64,000 nucleotides of DNA, from contig OX485805.1 in assembly GCA_950295325.1 (NCBI GenBank), positions 58,502,283 to 58,566,282 on the forward strand, written 5' to 3'. Source of the stretch: Polytrichum commune (lineage: Eukaryota > Streptophyta > Polytrichopsida > Polytrichales > Polytrichaceae). The position numbers and the translations under genes were made by a program. This document shows, piece by piece, positions 51,927 through 63,018 of this stretch. The notes under the pieces were generated by a model. That model did no database searches. It was not told the origin of the DNA and saw only the letters and a list, made by a program, of their open reading frames with translations. Position 1 is the first letter of the stretch. Each line of letters opens with the position of its first letter.

Positions 51927-53278
51927 TCATTCAGCTTCGACCCAATCGGAGTATCTACTTTCGATGATATAGGCGTCGTCGTCGTACCTTTGAACAATCT
52001 CAAGAATGTGTCGCTCGTCAAAGTTTGGAGATGTGTATCCTGATACAATAATGATGTCTCCCTGCCTTTCCACCTCTGTGCAGCAGAATCATAGATTAAA
52101 CTCTATATGTGAGTCGAGATTGATCATCAGTTTCTTTGAGTTCAACCAAAACAACGTGATTGACAAAACCTCAAGTCAGTCCTGCATGAAAGAAATTTAT
52201 GGGGTTACCACACACAAATTTGGTGGGCCAAGGTCATATTTGACGATTTTGAGCCCTTAGATGTGCCTGACTTAATGGTGGAGCTTTCTCTAAGGTCCGA
52301 GCTTTCTCCAGGCTGCTTTTTCTGGATTGATTTTCAAGTTGAAGGTCGAACTTGAACTTTTAGGTTTTCATGTTCAGGCTTACACTTGAAAATCAATCCA
52401 AACAATGGAGGAACTAAAGCTCCGACCACCATTTTAGGCACATGTAAGGTTCCAGATTCTCGAGCTCGTACCGGGCACGCCAAAGTCGCAAGCTTAAGCT
52501 TGCGCTAGAGCTAGGTGCGCGTGGTCCTTCAAGACAAGATTCAGGTACTCACTCATTTCGTCTGAGGCAAGCTCTTCCACAAGGCTCGTAAAATTGATCT
52601 CCCGCCGTTTAGAATGGATCTCCACTCTTATCTGCACAAATCAAATCCAGATGGTTTAGGATCATATAAAGCTTCGCAGCTACAAATAACTTACTGGGAG
52701 ATGCAGGGCTTAGTTCATACTTTTGCAAGTTCTTCATATTAAGCAAATCTTGATGACAAGATTGAAATTTTATCTCAGCTTTAGATTGCCCTGGGACCGA
52801 GTAAACCTTACCTTCTGGCTCGGCAGCTCTTCAGTGTCCAGCATCCTCCCCAGATTTTGAGAGTAGAAGCCACGATAGTCAAATATCTGCAAACATCATG
52901 ACAAGGCTCTGAATTGTCAGATGGTGTGATCCTTTCGTTGCAAAGTGATGCGAAATAACCAAAGATATCTATCTGTATTAATAGGAACACTTAGTAGACT
53001 GATATTTTTCTCGGGGTTTGCATTAACACAAATTAAACAGAGACGAATTCTGTACACATTACCTCGTTGTATGAAATCATTGTCGGTAATTGTTCTCTTG
53101 AGCACCACTGTTCATTCGACGTACTAGGCAATTGCTCGGTGGGATGATTTTGGAGTCGTGAGGAATTGGTACGAGTAGCAGGTTTGCAATCATCGGTTGT
53201 TGAAAATAAACAGCCTCCACACACTCCTGTTAACCGCCACCCAAGATCATTCAACGACTGAAACCCTCTGATGCACAT
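51927..53278 (-). CDS. HMA-like protein B, C-terminal domain lacking CxxC, Cys-containing N-terminal extension
   Basis: Minus-strand exons in order: 53278-53063, 52886-52812, 52631-52553 and 52075-51927, GT-AG and in phase, giving 172 residues from the ATG at 53278. A TATATA on the minus strand at about 53326-53335 lies some 50 bp upstream and supports this long start. An internal ATG at 53080 would give 106 residues. The C-terminal half reads as the HMA-like beta-alpha-beta-beta-alpha-beta fold: IRVEIHSKRR, NFTSLVEELASDE, KVERQGD, IIIVSGYTS, FDERHILEIVQRYD and AYIIES. The metal site is absent there. The extension contains GVCGGC and further Cys and Ser/Thr-rich sequence, unlike an HMA strand, so it is not a shifted metal site. 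The gene is convergent to A and shares the phase-1 intron after the first helix. Confidence 0.6.
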
Positions 53279-53325
53279 TCTTTCGGAGGTAACCCCTGCA
53301 ACCTGGATATCGATTCACTGGTAGA

Positions 53326-53335
53326 CCTATATATT
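53326..53335 (-). promoter_or_regulatory. TATA box of HMA-like gene B
   Basis: Minus-strand AAATATATAGG, placed about 50 bp before the ATG at 53278. Confidence 0.4.
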
Positions 53336-54216
53336 TAAAGTTGAAATAATCATACGTCAATGCTCAAATGCCTAGTTTCATCAAAAGTTTCTGACATTGA
53401 CAGATCCAGACTGACAGATGCAACTACACTTACAGAGGTCTGTCTGAGCGTAATTCTCAGATCCGCACGAAGCTTTCAATTTTAGATTTCAGATCCAAAC
53501 CCCACAACTCATTCCCCAACAACAGACCACCATGTCAACACGAAGCTCAAATTTCAGTAAACGACCGACACAGAAAAAGAAAAAAACAGAAAAAAAGAAT
53601 GTCAATCCCGATTCAAGTCGCTACCTTGTGCACAAGTCGAGTTTTAAAAATATCCGGTTAGATTTCTCAGTCCAGTGAGCTAGTACTCTGATTAGAATGA
53701 CCCACTGCAGAATCAAACTACTGCAACAAGAAAACTAGGAATGCTATAATGTGCTCCCCGACAACTAAATGAATCTTCATACCAGCTTTGCAACTGAAAC
53801 TGCAAATTTAGTAGTTATATGCCAAATTCTCCGTTGTACTTGTGAAAATTCTGAGTTAGCTACTAGTACTCTGAGCAAACTGCAAGCTATTCCAACATCG
53901 ACATTGGATGGCGCTGTTTACGACGTCTAGTGAGAGGTGGAATTGTGGTGTGCAAAGCGATGATGAAACTGCAGGTACGATCCGGTATTTGAAGCAGGTT
54001 ATATAGTAAACACATCCAGCAGCGATGGACATAAGATGAGCTTGAATGTGGTGCCTGATCTGCTGCCAGGAGTCGGCAATGGGGGAGAGGGGCTTAGTGT
54101 CGGGAAGACTTTGGTAGCCATGACGCGGAAACTCACGACGGGAGAGTTACCAGCGTCCCCGACACCATGACGTTGACGACAGATGGTGGGTCCCACGAGA
54201 TTGCGGTGGGTCCCCT
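53336..54216. other. spacer between genes B and C
   Basis: Region between the B promoter and the 3' end of C. The minus-strand open frame at 53999-54196 (with an internal ATG giving MATKVFPTLSPSPP) is open but has no recognised family; I leave it unassigned. Confidence 0.4.
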
Positions 54217-54734
54217 TCAGCTAGAGGACAAAAGCGGTTTTTTTGGGCCTGGTAGGCTACGGACAACATTCCTCACAACAATTCTTCCTGCATTCGAGGA
54301 CCTAAAGCAGTGTTCAATGTTGAAGTCTTCAACACCTGTCAAATGCCATTTTGGTTGTCAAAGAAGTGTTTTTTTTTTGGGCACATCACAAAAATGTGCT
54401 CTGCAGCGTTTAAACCAATCACAATGAAGGCTTCTCCAAAAACTGCATGTCACAAAATACAGTGGCTCCAATTTGCAAATAGAAACATAATTAGACTCCA
54501 ATCTTGGCACTCTAGCAGACACTTCCAAATTCTAATAACTCCTGCAATTTCAACTCTGCAACGTCGACTCAGCACTTACTGCAACTTTAGCTTGGCAAGC
54601 ATAACTATATGTGAAAGTAGCATGTCTACACTTACCTAACTTCTTCTTTAGATGGTGACCTCCAACACGGACTCAAGAGCCTTCTGGCTGGCTCCTTCGA
54701 CATGAAGAGACTCAAGATGAGCTCTAATGGTATA
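54217..54734 (-). pseudogene. HMA-like gene C, frameshifted, no start found
   Basis: Two minus-strand exons are visible. The first, 54734-54636, opens YTIRAHLESLHVEGASQKAL. Its LHVEGASQKAL aligns with the HCEGCARKV metal loop of plant HMA proteins, with both Cys replaced (Val and Ala). Compared with gene A, two extra bases before CACCATCTAAAGAAG shift the frame and bring a TAA; the downstream frame would read HHLKKKLG like gene A and ends phase 1 at the donor. The second, 54335-54217, continues VEDFNIEHCFRSSNAGRIVV and ends in LLSSS and TGA. A minus-strand TATAAG at 54966-54971 resembles the gene A promoter. No ATG lies between it and the first exon. Confidence 0.5.
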
Positions 54735-56825
54735 CTGTAACTTAGAGAAGGAATGATGAGGCCTCGGCCCAGGCTGAAACAAACGTTGTTCAGGGAAACT
54801 GCAATCAAGAATCGACCCACCAAAGAACCTCTAGATGATATCAGGAAAGTAAGTGAAAGAAAACCCGATCGACTTCAACTTCGGATGCGGTCAGAGCTCA
54901 CTTAAACTTAGTACAAGTTGGTCCGAATGATTCAAGTTTGCAATAACTGAGTGTGAATCAGCCGGCTTATAGCTTGAGATATGGGGTGAGGAGTTCACAG
55001 TGTCGGTAAGCCATTAAGTTATACATGTATGACAACGCTCACAGACAGAATCTTGTCTGTAGTCCGGGTGCGCTGACGGTAGGATATTCTGCCCATATCG
55101 CACTACAGTCTAACCTTGATAATGTCACCCTTGTTAATAGAACACCTTGATATTGTCACCTAAAAGTTTGAAAGCGCTCTTGCAGAAGATTGTAGATGCG
55201 AGCTGGGGCGCCAAGTTGGCTCGCTTGGGATTATTTCGATTGTGTACTATTTGTAAATCTAATCAAGTAGATATGCATGGGGGTGAGAGACATGAGAGCT
55301 AAAATTCGATCTACCGATTTTTTCATAGTGTAAAACTCCCTCGTTATTATCCCTATCACTCTTGGTAATGTCACTATTTTTTTCCGAAATCCGTAGTGTA
55401 TTTAATTTCTAGCTATTCTATTGCAGAAGAATGTATGTGAACAGAAGGAGAAATTTATTCAACCTGGTGTTTGCGGATATGTATATATATATATATATAT
55501 ATTCCACCTTCCATGACTCCATAGTCTCCTTTGATCAAAATGGTGTTCAACACACGTTGAGTCAACACCTCAACTTTCATGCAACAACTACACTAAATAG
55601 TGAGCCCTATTACTACAATGGGTCACATTAAATTCCCTGGAACCCATACTTAGGCTTGCTCGGATCGCAGAAGAAGCAACCCACGTTGAATGAGAAGTTG
55701 GTAGGATTGTGTTAGCATGATTATAGTGTAATATGTAATTCTACGAATATATATTACTCATATGTGTGCTCTTCAAAATTGGGGCAAAGTTTGGGTAGAA
55801 CTTGCGAATGCTATATTGTTTGGGGTTGGATGAATATCCATTTACTATATTTCAATACAAATGTGAAGTTTATTTTTTTTTATTAAGTTTGGGACTAAAT
55901 TGTCCATTGAAGAAATATGCATTTATTACATGCACTTTGTATGTTGCAATGTCTATATTTTATTGAGCATGCTAATAATAGAAATAATTTTATATGTTTT
56001 TGGGGTGAAACTAGTTTGGAGTGCTCTACCCAAAGTGTTTTTGTTGATGAAGTTGGTGTTGAGTGCTCTACCATATGTGCTTATGTCCACACATAATAGA
56101 TTTGGGATATTAGAACATATAATATATTTGAGATTGTTCTCAATATAGTTTCGGAACACGGAATGTTGTTTGATCCATATATTAATTTGAGACTAGAGAA
56201 AGTCTCAATTTAACGAATATAGTGTTTTATCCTCAGAGGAGAATTAGTGTGGTGGCTTTCTCCTTTTGTGGTTGGAGGATCAATGTGGGTGATTATGTTA
56301 TATTGGTTTTGTGCTACTTTTCCCTATAATTAATATTTAATGTGTTGGTCGGAAGTCTACATGATGATTTAGGGAAAGACCCAAGGTCTTGGACCCACGT
56401 TATTTTCACCTTGACTACAAATTAGTGTGGCCCACATTAATATTTTGACGCTAGTTTTGCATCTGGCACACTAACAAGAATGTTCAGTGCAGTGTGTAGA
56501 AGTAAAATCATCCAACTAAACGGGGTCAACTTGAATTTAAGTAAATTATATGTTTTCTCAAGAGTTGGAGTTTTTGGTTAACTCAGTTGCTGCTCAGTTG
56601 TCGATACGGGTGTATTCTCTGATACAATTTTTAGTTTGTCTATATTTCAAAAGCAATAGACGAATTCTTGGTGTATATTTATAGAGTTTTTTTCCCTAAT
56701 TTTCCCACTTCTCCTATGATATTAATACGTCATCAGTACAACATAAATATCAAATCCAATCTGAGTTTGTTCATTGTTTTTTCATTTTCAAGTTTGCAGG
56801 AGCCAAAGTCAAGTTACGGGCATGG
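54735..56825. other. upstream of gene C and intergenic; no other gene seen
   Basis: Includes the putative gene C TATA (54966-54971, minus) and an (AT)n run at about 55481-55502. The 82-aa open frame at 55900-56148 has no recognised features. Confidence 0.5.
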
Positions 56826-57165
56826 CTCGGGGGGTAGTCATTGGTTGGAGTAGCAATATACGTGCGAACAAATGATAGGGTATTTTAAAAACATGGGGGC
56901 AAAAAATTATAAATGGACTTTAAAATAATATAGGGTATCAAAAATGGCACTGGACATCTTTAAAGTACTATAGGGTATGGAATAATAGGTAATTTGGAAT
57001 TATAAGTAATGCAAGCCATTTTCTATTAACCCAAAGTAGAAATTTACATAATGATAGCATGTGAAAAAAAGAAGAGAATTGAAAGTAATACCCCCCTATA
57101 AAATAGTGGTTGTTCGCACCTATATCCTTAACTTTTAACACACTGCCCCCCCCCCCCCCCCCGTG
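56826..57165. mobile_element. hAT-like 340-bp non-autonomous element, copy 1
   Basis: Starts CTCGGGGGGTAGTC and ends CACTG(C)n GTG, giving short inverted ends CTCGGGG / CCCCGTG. GGGCATGG is repeated exactly at 56818-56825 and 57166-57173. An 8-bp duplication fits the hAT superfamily. It is nearly identical along its whole length to the copy at 62671 and has no coding capacity. Confidence 0.85.
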
Positions 57166-57173
57166 GGGCATGG

Positions 57174-58794
57174 AAAATATTCTCAATATGGAAATTGCTT
57201 GGAATTTTTAATTTACAGTACTTTGGGCTGATTTCATCCATTTTGAAAATAACAAAAAAATATAAATAAAAAATAAACGAACTTGTTGTTCGACAAAATT
57301 TTTTAAAAATGGAGTTTTAAGGTTTTTTTCCAAAAAAATTGTTAAAAAAAGGTTTTGTTGGATACTAAACTGATTGTCCCAATTAGTGTGTGTTACCATT
57401 CATAGTTACATAGTGCTTTAACTATCTATTGAGAATTTAATATTCTATCAAGCAAAGTCATTTATGTTCTATAATATCCAAACAACTTATTGAACTTTCC
57501 TAAGTAACTTCGAAGTAAGAATATTGTAACTTTGAATAATAACACGGAGAATAATCGTGATAATATCTAGCAACATAATTATGATGACTTATACAATCAT
57601 TTGAGAAGAAAGAGTTTTTTTTTTTTAATAATGAATATAATAGTTATATGAGCTCTAGAGGCTATGGAACCATGGCTAAGTACGAGTTTGATTTGGATCT
57701 ATTCATCATCTTCTAAGGAATTTATTGTTTATTAACACCCTAGGAGTAAGGTTGTTTTGTGCACCCATCACAAACCCCAATTGTATACATTATGCGCATT
57801 TAACAGGTGTGGTGGGCATTTGACAAATATTTGACGAGTGCAAAAAACAACACTACCTTGGAGAAGTGGACTCATTAGGAGAAGAATAACCATGTGAACA
57901 CCCGCCTACTTTAAGTGTGGTTGCCACACGTCCAAGCTCGAGTCAAAAGAATGTGCTATGTCCCGACACTCATTCCCTCGACTTGTGGCACCTAGCTAGG
58001 AGATCCACAATACCTTTTCCACCCTAGAATCTACCCATTCAAGCATTTGAGTCCCAAATTGTCAACACCTTTTGGGCTCAAGGGTGCACTCTTCATTAAG
58101 AGTGGGCGCCACATCTGTGCAGTGCCCCTTATTCAATTCCCATATATACAAACTTTTCATGATCACAAAGAAGAGTTTCATACATACAATCATAGATTAC
58201 ATATAGTTTCATCTAGAACTTCTAGAGAAACTTGCCTCAACTATGTATACAAAATATTAGTGATTGAAAAAAAAACTAAGCCTTTCTTGTATATATGCTC
58301 ATTTTTCATTGACAAAGTCATGAAGACTTTTTCATCTAATTTGTGAAGCTCATACACATTTGTCTCCACAATATACTTCATTTGTGTTAAGGAACTGATG
58401 ATGGCATTTAACCCTTCTATCGTATGATATGTTAATTTACATACCTTACAAATTTTCCAGGAGCCCTCTTAATCTCTCAATAAAAATCTTTGTTTCATAA
58501 TATTTGGGGGTTCTAAGTTACATTCGGATGAAATAAACTCCTCTTGTGATGGTGCCCTATATCAATTTTTTTCATATTGGGGGGGGGGGGGTGTGTGACC
58601 TCTACTTCCAAATTCACACTATAATTGTAGGTGGAACAATGCCCATCACATATGTATACTTTGTAAGCCAAACTCTCATAAAACTTATACCCTTTTGTAC
58701 ACCTACATGATGCTATATGGACTATATAAGATGCCCCCCCCCCCCCCCCCCCCGGTTTTTGGGCACGGGAAAGAAAAACTAGGAAGCACCAACT
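57174..58794. other. intergenic, no gene seen
   Basis: Between a G-run at about 58580-58591 and a C-run at about 58734-58753 lies a roughly 180-bp stretch that may be another homopolymer-ended element. The 99-aa open frame at 58047-58346 lacks recognised motifs. Confidence 0.45.
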
Positions 58795-58797
58795 TTA

Positions 58798-59256
58798 GGG
58801 CCACTTCACACACAAGCCAAGAGCTGTGACCATGAAATTATGAGAGCCCAAAAGAAGTGTCCATGGGCCCTCAAGTGTAGTGTGAAGTCATATGGGACTG
58901 AGCCTTCAACCAAATGCTATTTCAAAGAAATTTTTATTCATGCAGGGTCCTCACACATGATTAAAAAAATAATAAATCAACATTTGTGAGATTACGGAGT
59001 GCCATGGTGTCCTGGTTTTATGTTAAACGTACCTCCAAGAGGTGGTTTTTAAAATAGTCCAAGTGACCATGAAACATGATCCATTTGATGCCATGTAGGA
59101 ATCCATGTAGACTTTACACCCATCTTGCATTCACTAACTCCATTGGTCCCTCAAGCGTAGTGTGAAGCGAACTTGGACCAGCTCTGCCTTGTCCACCAAT
59201 GAGAGTGCTTGAAGTGTAATGGTCACAGGCCCTCAGTCTCATGTGTGAAGTGGCCT
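58798..59256. mobile_element. PIF/Harbinger-type MITE, copy C
   Basis: A 459-bp element with ends GGGCCACTTCACACA and TGTGTGAAGTGGCCT, flanked by TTA at 58795-58797 and 59257-59259. Very similar inside to the copy at 6366-6871. Confidence 0.8.
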
Positions 59257-59259
59257 TTA

Positions 59260-60240
59260 AATGTGAAAGTCCAATAGGAAGAAGGAAAAAAGCTAGCTTT
59301 AGATTGCCTCTGAATTTAATTTTTCTCTTTTTATTATATGTTGTTGATATAAGAAAACTAGCAACAGTTATTCTCAACCAATTCATTGAGGACAAATTGT
59401 GTTGACCAACTTTTTGTTGTGACTATGGGTACATTAAATATGGTATTTATTATCATATGGCACTTATGTCATTTCTTATGAATAAGTTTATAAGTATTGT
59501 CATCCCAATCTATATTTATATAATGGAAAAAAAAAGTCTTTGGTGTACGGAAGAATTTAAGTGGCATTCACTTTTTATTTGACTCCATATTTGCAATGCT
59601 ATGGGTGCAAAGTTGTTTTACTACATCAAATAAGGATTGGTTTAACCTCATCATATTTACACAAATATGTTTTTTTATCCTTCATAACAAATTTGTGTCA
59701 TTCCACACTATCTATCTACGATCCATCAATACACAACAATACCTACTCATTCAAACCAAATCTACATCAGCTCCTCTTCCTAACTTTAAAGTCACCCCAT
59801 GCAAAACCTTATCTAAAGTTGTTCCATCAAACTACACCACCAAGCTTACCACCAATCTCCCTACCGCTAGGCGTCAACCCCATAATCTCAACAAAATCTT
59901 CACCACCAACCATCAACAAGGATCTAAACTAATTTGCATCCTCTCAAACCGTAAAGAACCTCCACCAAGTTACCGTAGGTTCAAAGCTGGTTCGACAGAA
60001 AATAATTCTAAAAATAGATGCCGAAAATTTTGGAATATTATTGGCATTTTTTGCCGAATATGAAATTAATTATTTTTCAAAATTTCTGAAAAGTAAGAAA
60101 TTTTTACTTCTCACTAAAGTTTTACTTACAATGGAAGCATATGTGAATTTTGAAAGAGAGAAGGTGCTCCTTTTGTAATCAAGCTCACTTACATTAGTCC
60201 ACAAAGAATATGGGTTAAGAAGTAGCAAGACTCTAGGTGA
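59260..60240. other. intergenic, no gene seen
   Basis: Two overlapping open frames (59561-59932 and 59596-60063) lie in A/C-rich DNA. They show no family motifs, so I do not call them genes. Confidence 0.45.
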
Positions 60241-60254
60241 GGCTTTTCAAATGT

Positions 60255-60590
60255 GTTGTACACAAATTTTTGGAGTCCAATTGAGCATAGAAGATGAAGT
60301 TTTATAGAATTTTGTCCAACTAACAAAAGTTGAGAAATCAATCCTTCTTCCACCTCCAACAAGTTTTGTGTCAAAATAAGTCTTTATGCAAAAGATATGG
60401 ACAAAACATTGCAGCCGTGTAAAGATCAAAAAATTAAAATGCGTTCATAACAGTTTTTCGGAGCTCATTTGTGCATAGAAGATCAACTTTTTTGGAATTT
60501 TGTTGGTCTAAGAAAAGTTTAGAAATCAAGTAATCTTTGACCTCCAACAATTTTTATGTCATTTGAAGACTCTATGCAAAAGTTATACGT
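60255..60590. repeat. two diverged tandem units of about 180 bp
   Basis: GAGCATAGAAGAT...ATTTTGT...GAGAAATCA...CCTCCAACAA...TATGCAAAAG at 60281-60388 recurs in the same order at 60469-60582. Confidence 0.7.
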
Positions 60591-60906
60591 GTTATAAAAA
60601 TGAAGTCTAACTCGGTGCTTCACCTCAAAGTTTACATATCCCATATGCATTGTTGAACACAACTCCACTCTACTTGCATAAAGCACAGAGCATTCTCAAC
60701 TCTTCACTCACATCTTATTTGTCATTCAATGCAAGAGAGATGTATAAGATATAAGCTTAAATAGAAGATAGAAAATGAATTTAAGCTGAAATTTTAAAAT
60801 TAAAAGAGAAAATTGCCAAAAATATGAATATTCTATTTTTAGGTGCCGAACCGACTTTTTGAAATTTAATTAATTATTCGGCTAACATGTGTCGAACCAG
60901 CTGGCT

Positions 60907-61144
60907 GGGGATTCGTGGCACTCAAGTAAAATCATCCATCCAAGATATCGTGGATGAAGTGGCTCCAATAAAAAAAGCTCCCCTATGGGGTTGAGGGCCG
61001 ATTCATTCGAATGTGACGTCACTAGACTAATTCGGGGCCTTTGACTCTATTTCCGGAATCAAATTGCCCAAAAATAGCCATTTAGATGATTCCTGTGTTT
61101 TTTTCATCCGCACGGATGATTTTACTTGAGTGCCACGAATCCCC
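60907..61144. mobile_element. 238-bp element with perfect 31-bp inverted ends
   Basis: Positions 60907-60937 and 61114-61144 are exact reverse complements (starting GGGGATTCGTGGCACTC). The flanks (GGCT and GGCC) do not give a clear target duplication, so the superfamily is open. Confidence 0.8.
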
Positions 61145-62100
61145 GGCCCACACTCACCATGGGGTACATTGCCCCCAACCACTCCTATACCTAACCCTAA
61201 CTCAAAAATAAATCCAAATCATCCCAATGCTCCCACATTGAACTTCAAAAAGAGGCCACCTCTTACAACCGCAACCTACACAAGCCACCACCAAGATCAG
61301 CAACACCGGCCCATACACAACCAAAAAATCCCACATCTCCATAAAGAAGCATAACAACTATATAAAAATAAAAATAAAGTGAAACTCCAACTGATACAAA
61401 CAAATCCAACCCCACAACCCAGCACACCAACCTCATCAATCCTACAAAAAACGAAAAAAAAAAAAAAAAAAACCCCATACACGTTGTCAACACACTATTC
61501 TCCACCTCACAACATAGCAAGGCATCTCCCAAAACCAAAAACAACCACACAAAAAAATAGCAAATCGGCACAAACACAACATACGCACACACACAACCTT
61601 AATCCCTACATGGCACCAGAAACTGCCACCCAACTTATACATATTGCCACTCCTTCCATCCACACACTGCCACTCTCAATCACATACAAATATCAACAAA
61701 CCCGGCTACCAAAACACCATCACAAAGCCTACCCATCACCAAGGAACGGATTAGAGATGTGCACTTGACACTTCCAGCCTCACCATCACCACAAACACAA
61801 GGGACTTATCCGCTCAATACAACCTCAATCACAACTTGTTGGATGACCCCCGCATCCCTACAGACCTACATCAAACTACCAAAACCTTTCCCAAAGGCCC
61901 TCCCGCCCAACATCAACTCTCACTAATGAACTCTCACAACCAGTAGCAAACCGATACTTATCCACCGGGCCCCTCATAGCCACGACCTCGACAATAGCCT
62001 TAACATCAGCCCACCTTGCAACCATCCCCAAATCGCTATTAACAACCCCAACAGGACGCGCACTAGACGACAAGCACTAAGAGGGGAAAGGAGGAAGAAG
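61145..62100. other. strongly G-poor, A/C-rich tract without a gene
   Basis: The + strand is nearly depleted of G across some 950 bp and includes a poly-A run at about 61453-61471. This makes long open frames on both strands (61263-61592 minus, 61379-61768 plus) that are composition artefacts. Confidence 0.6.
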
Positions 62101-62555
62101 ACAAAGATACGGCAACCTCACACCCCAAAAGCAACATGAAGGGCTCACAAAGTCGAACGCACCACGAAGCAGCAATCCCTAGCATCAAAATTGTGACACA
62201 AATGTGATATGGGTATCCATCAGCGTCCGGCAAGAGCCTAAGGCTAATACAAATGCAGCCTAAAAAATTTGTGACTTAGCCTATAAAATTTTGAAAGTGT
62301 AGGACAAAGAGCCTATGGACAATTTAAAAACATAGGATTTGATTCAACCTATGTGATAAAAAACATGTAGGAAATTTTGCCTACAAATTTTTTGAAAGAG
62401 AGGATTTTAGCCATTCTTCCTTCTTCAAATTGGGAAATTAGTTGGCCTAAGTACATATCTTTAGGCTATATCTTGCAGGAAGAGTAGAGGTTGAATCAGA
62501 GGATGGTGAGGACTTTCACCCTTAAACTCATTTGAATTTTAGCAATCTTTCATAA

Positions 62556-62650
62556 CTTATAATCAACTCTTTAAAAAAGAGTTGGTTAATCCTTGGCCTT
62601 CAAACGTGGTGAAGGGCTTAGCCAGGTTCAATTCCTGCCAAGGATACCAC
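62556..62650 (+). repeat. tRNA-like / SINE-like fragment with B-box
   Basis: GGTTCAATTCC at about 62626-62636 matches the RNA polymerase III B-box. It sits in a T-arm-like stem (CAGG/CCTG) followed by GCCAAGG, which pairs with CCTTGGC upstream. The interval is too short for a full tRNA, so a tRNA-derived SINE relic is more likely. A small hairpin (ATCAACTCTTT / AAGAGTTGGTT) lies just before it. Confidence 0.3.
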
Positions 62651-62670
62651 TTAGTACTCAAAATTTGAAT

Positions 62671-63010
62671 CTCGGGGGGGGGGGGTAGTCATTGGTTGGA
62701 GTAGCAATATACGTGTGAACAAATGATAGGGTATTTTAAAAACATGGGGACAAAAATTTATAAATGGACTTAAGAGTAATATAGGGTATCAAAAATGGCA
62801 CTGGACATCTTTAAAGTACTATAGGGTATGGAATAATAGGTAATTTGGAATTATAAGTAATGCAAGCCATTTTTCTATTAACCCAAAGTAGAAATTTACA
62901 TAATGATAGCATGTGAAAAAAAGAAGAGAATTGAAAGTAATACCCCCCTATAAAATAGTGGTTGTTCGCACCTATAACTTTTTAACACACTGCCCCCCCC
63001 CCCCCCCGAG
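62671..63010. mobile_element. hAT-like 340-bp non-autonomous element, copy 2
   Basis: Starts CTCGGGGGG and ends CCCCCCGAG. ATTTGAAT is repeated exactly at 62663-62670 and 63011-63018. It has the same length as, and almost the same sequence as, the copy at 56826; differences are mainly in the G- and C-run lengths and a few bases. Confidence 0.88.
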
Positions 63011-63018
63011 ATTTGAAT

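Noticed and set aside
52080-52260. Minus-strand stretch reading ITLFWLNSKKLMINLDSHIE inside gene B intron 3, possible extra exon
   Set aside because: No acceptor gives the needed phase without a stop. Skipping it joins exons 3 and 4 in phase.
61263-61592. Minus-strand 109-codon open frame that looks like a membrane protein (Val/Phe/Leu-rich)
   Set aside because: It arises from the A/C-rich, G-poor strand; poly-A gives poly-Phe. No motif or splice support.
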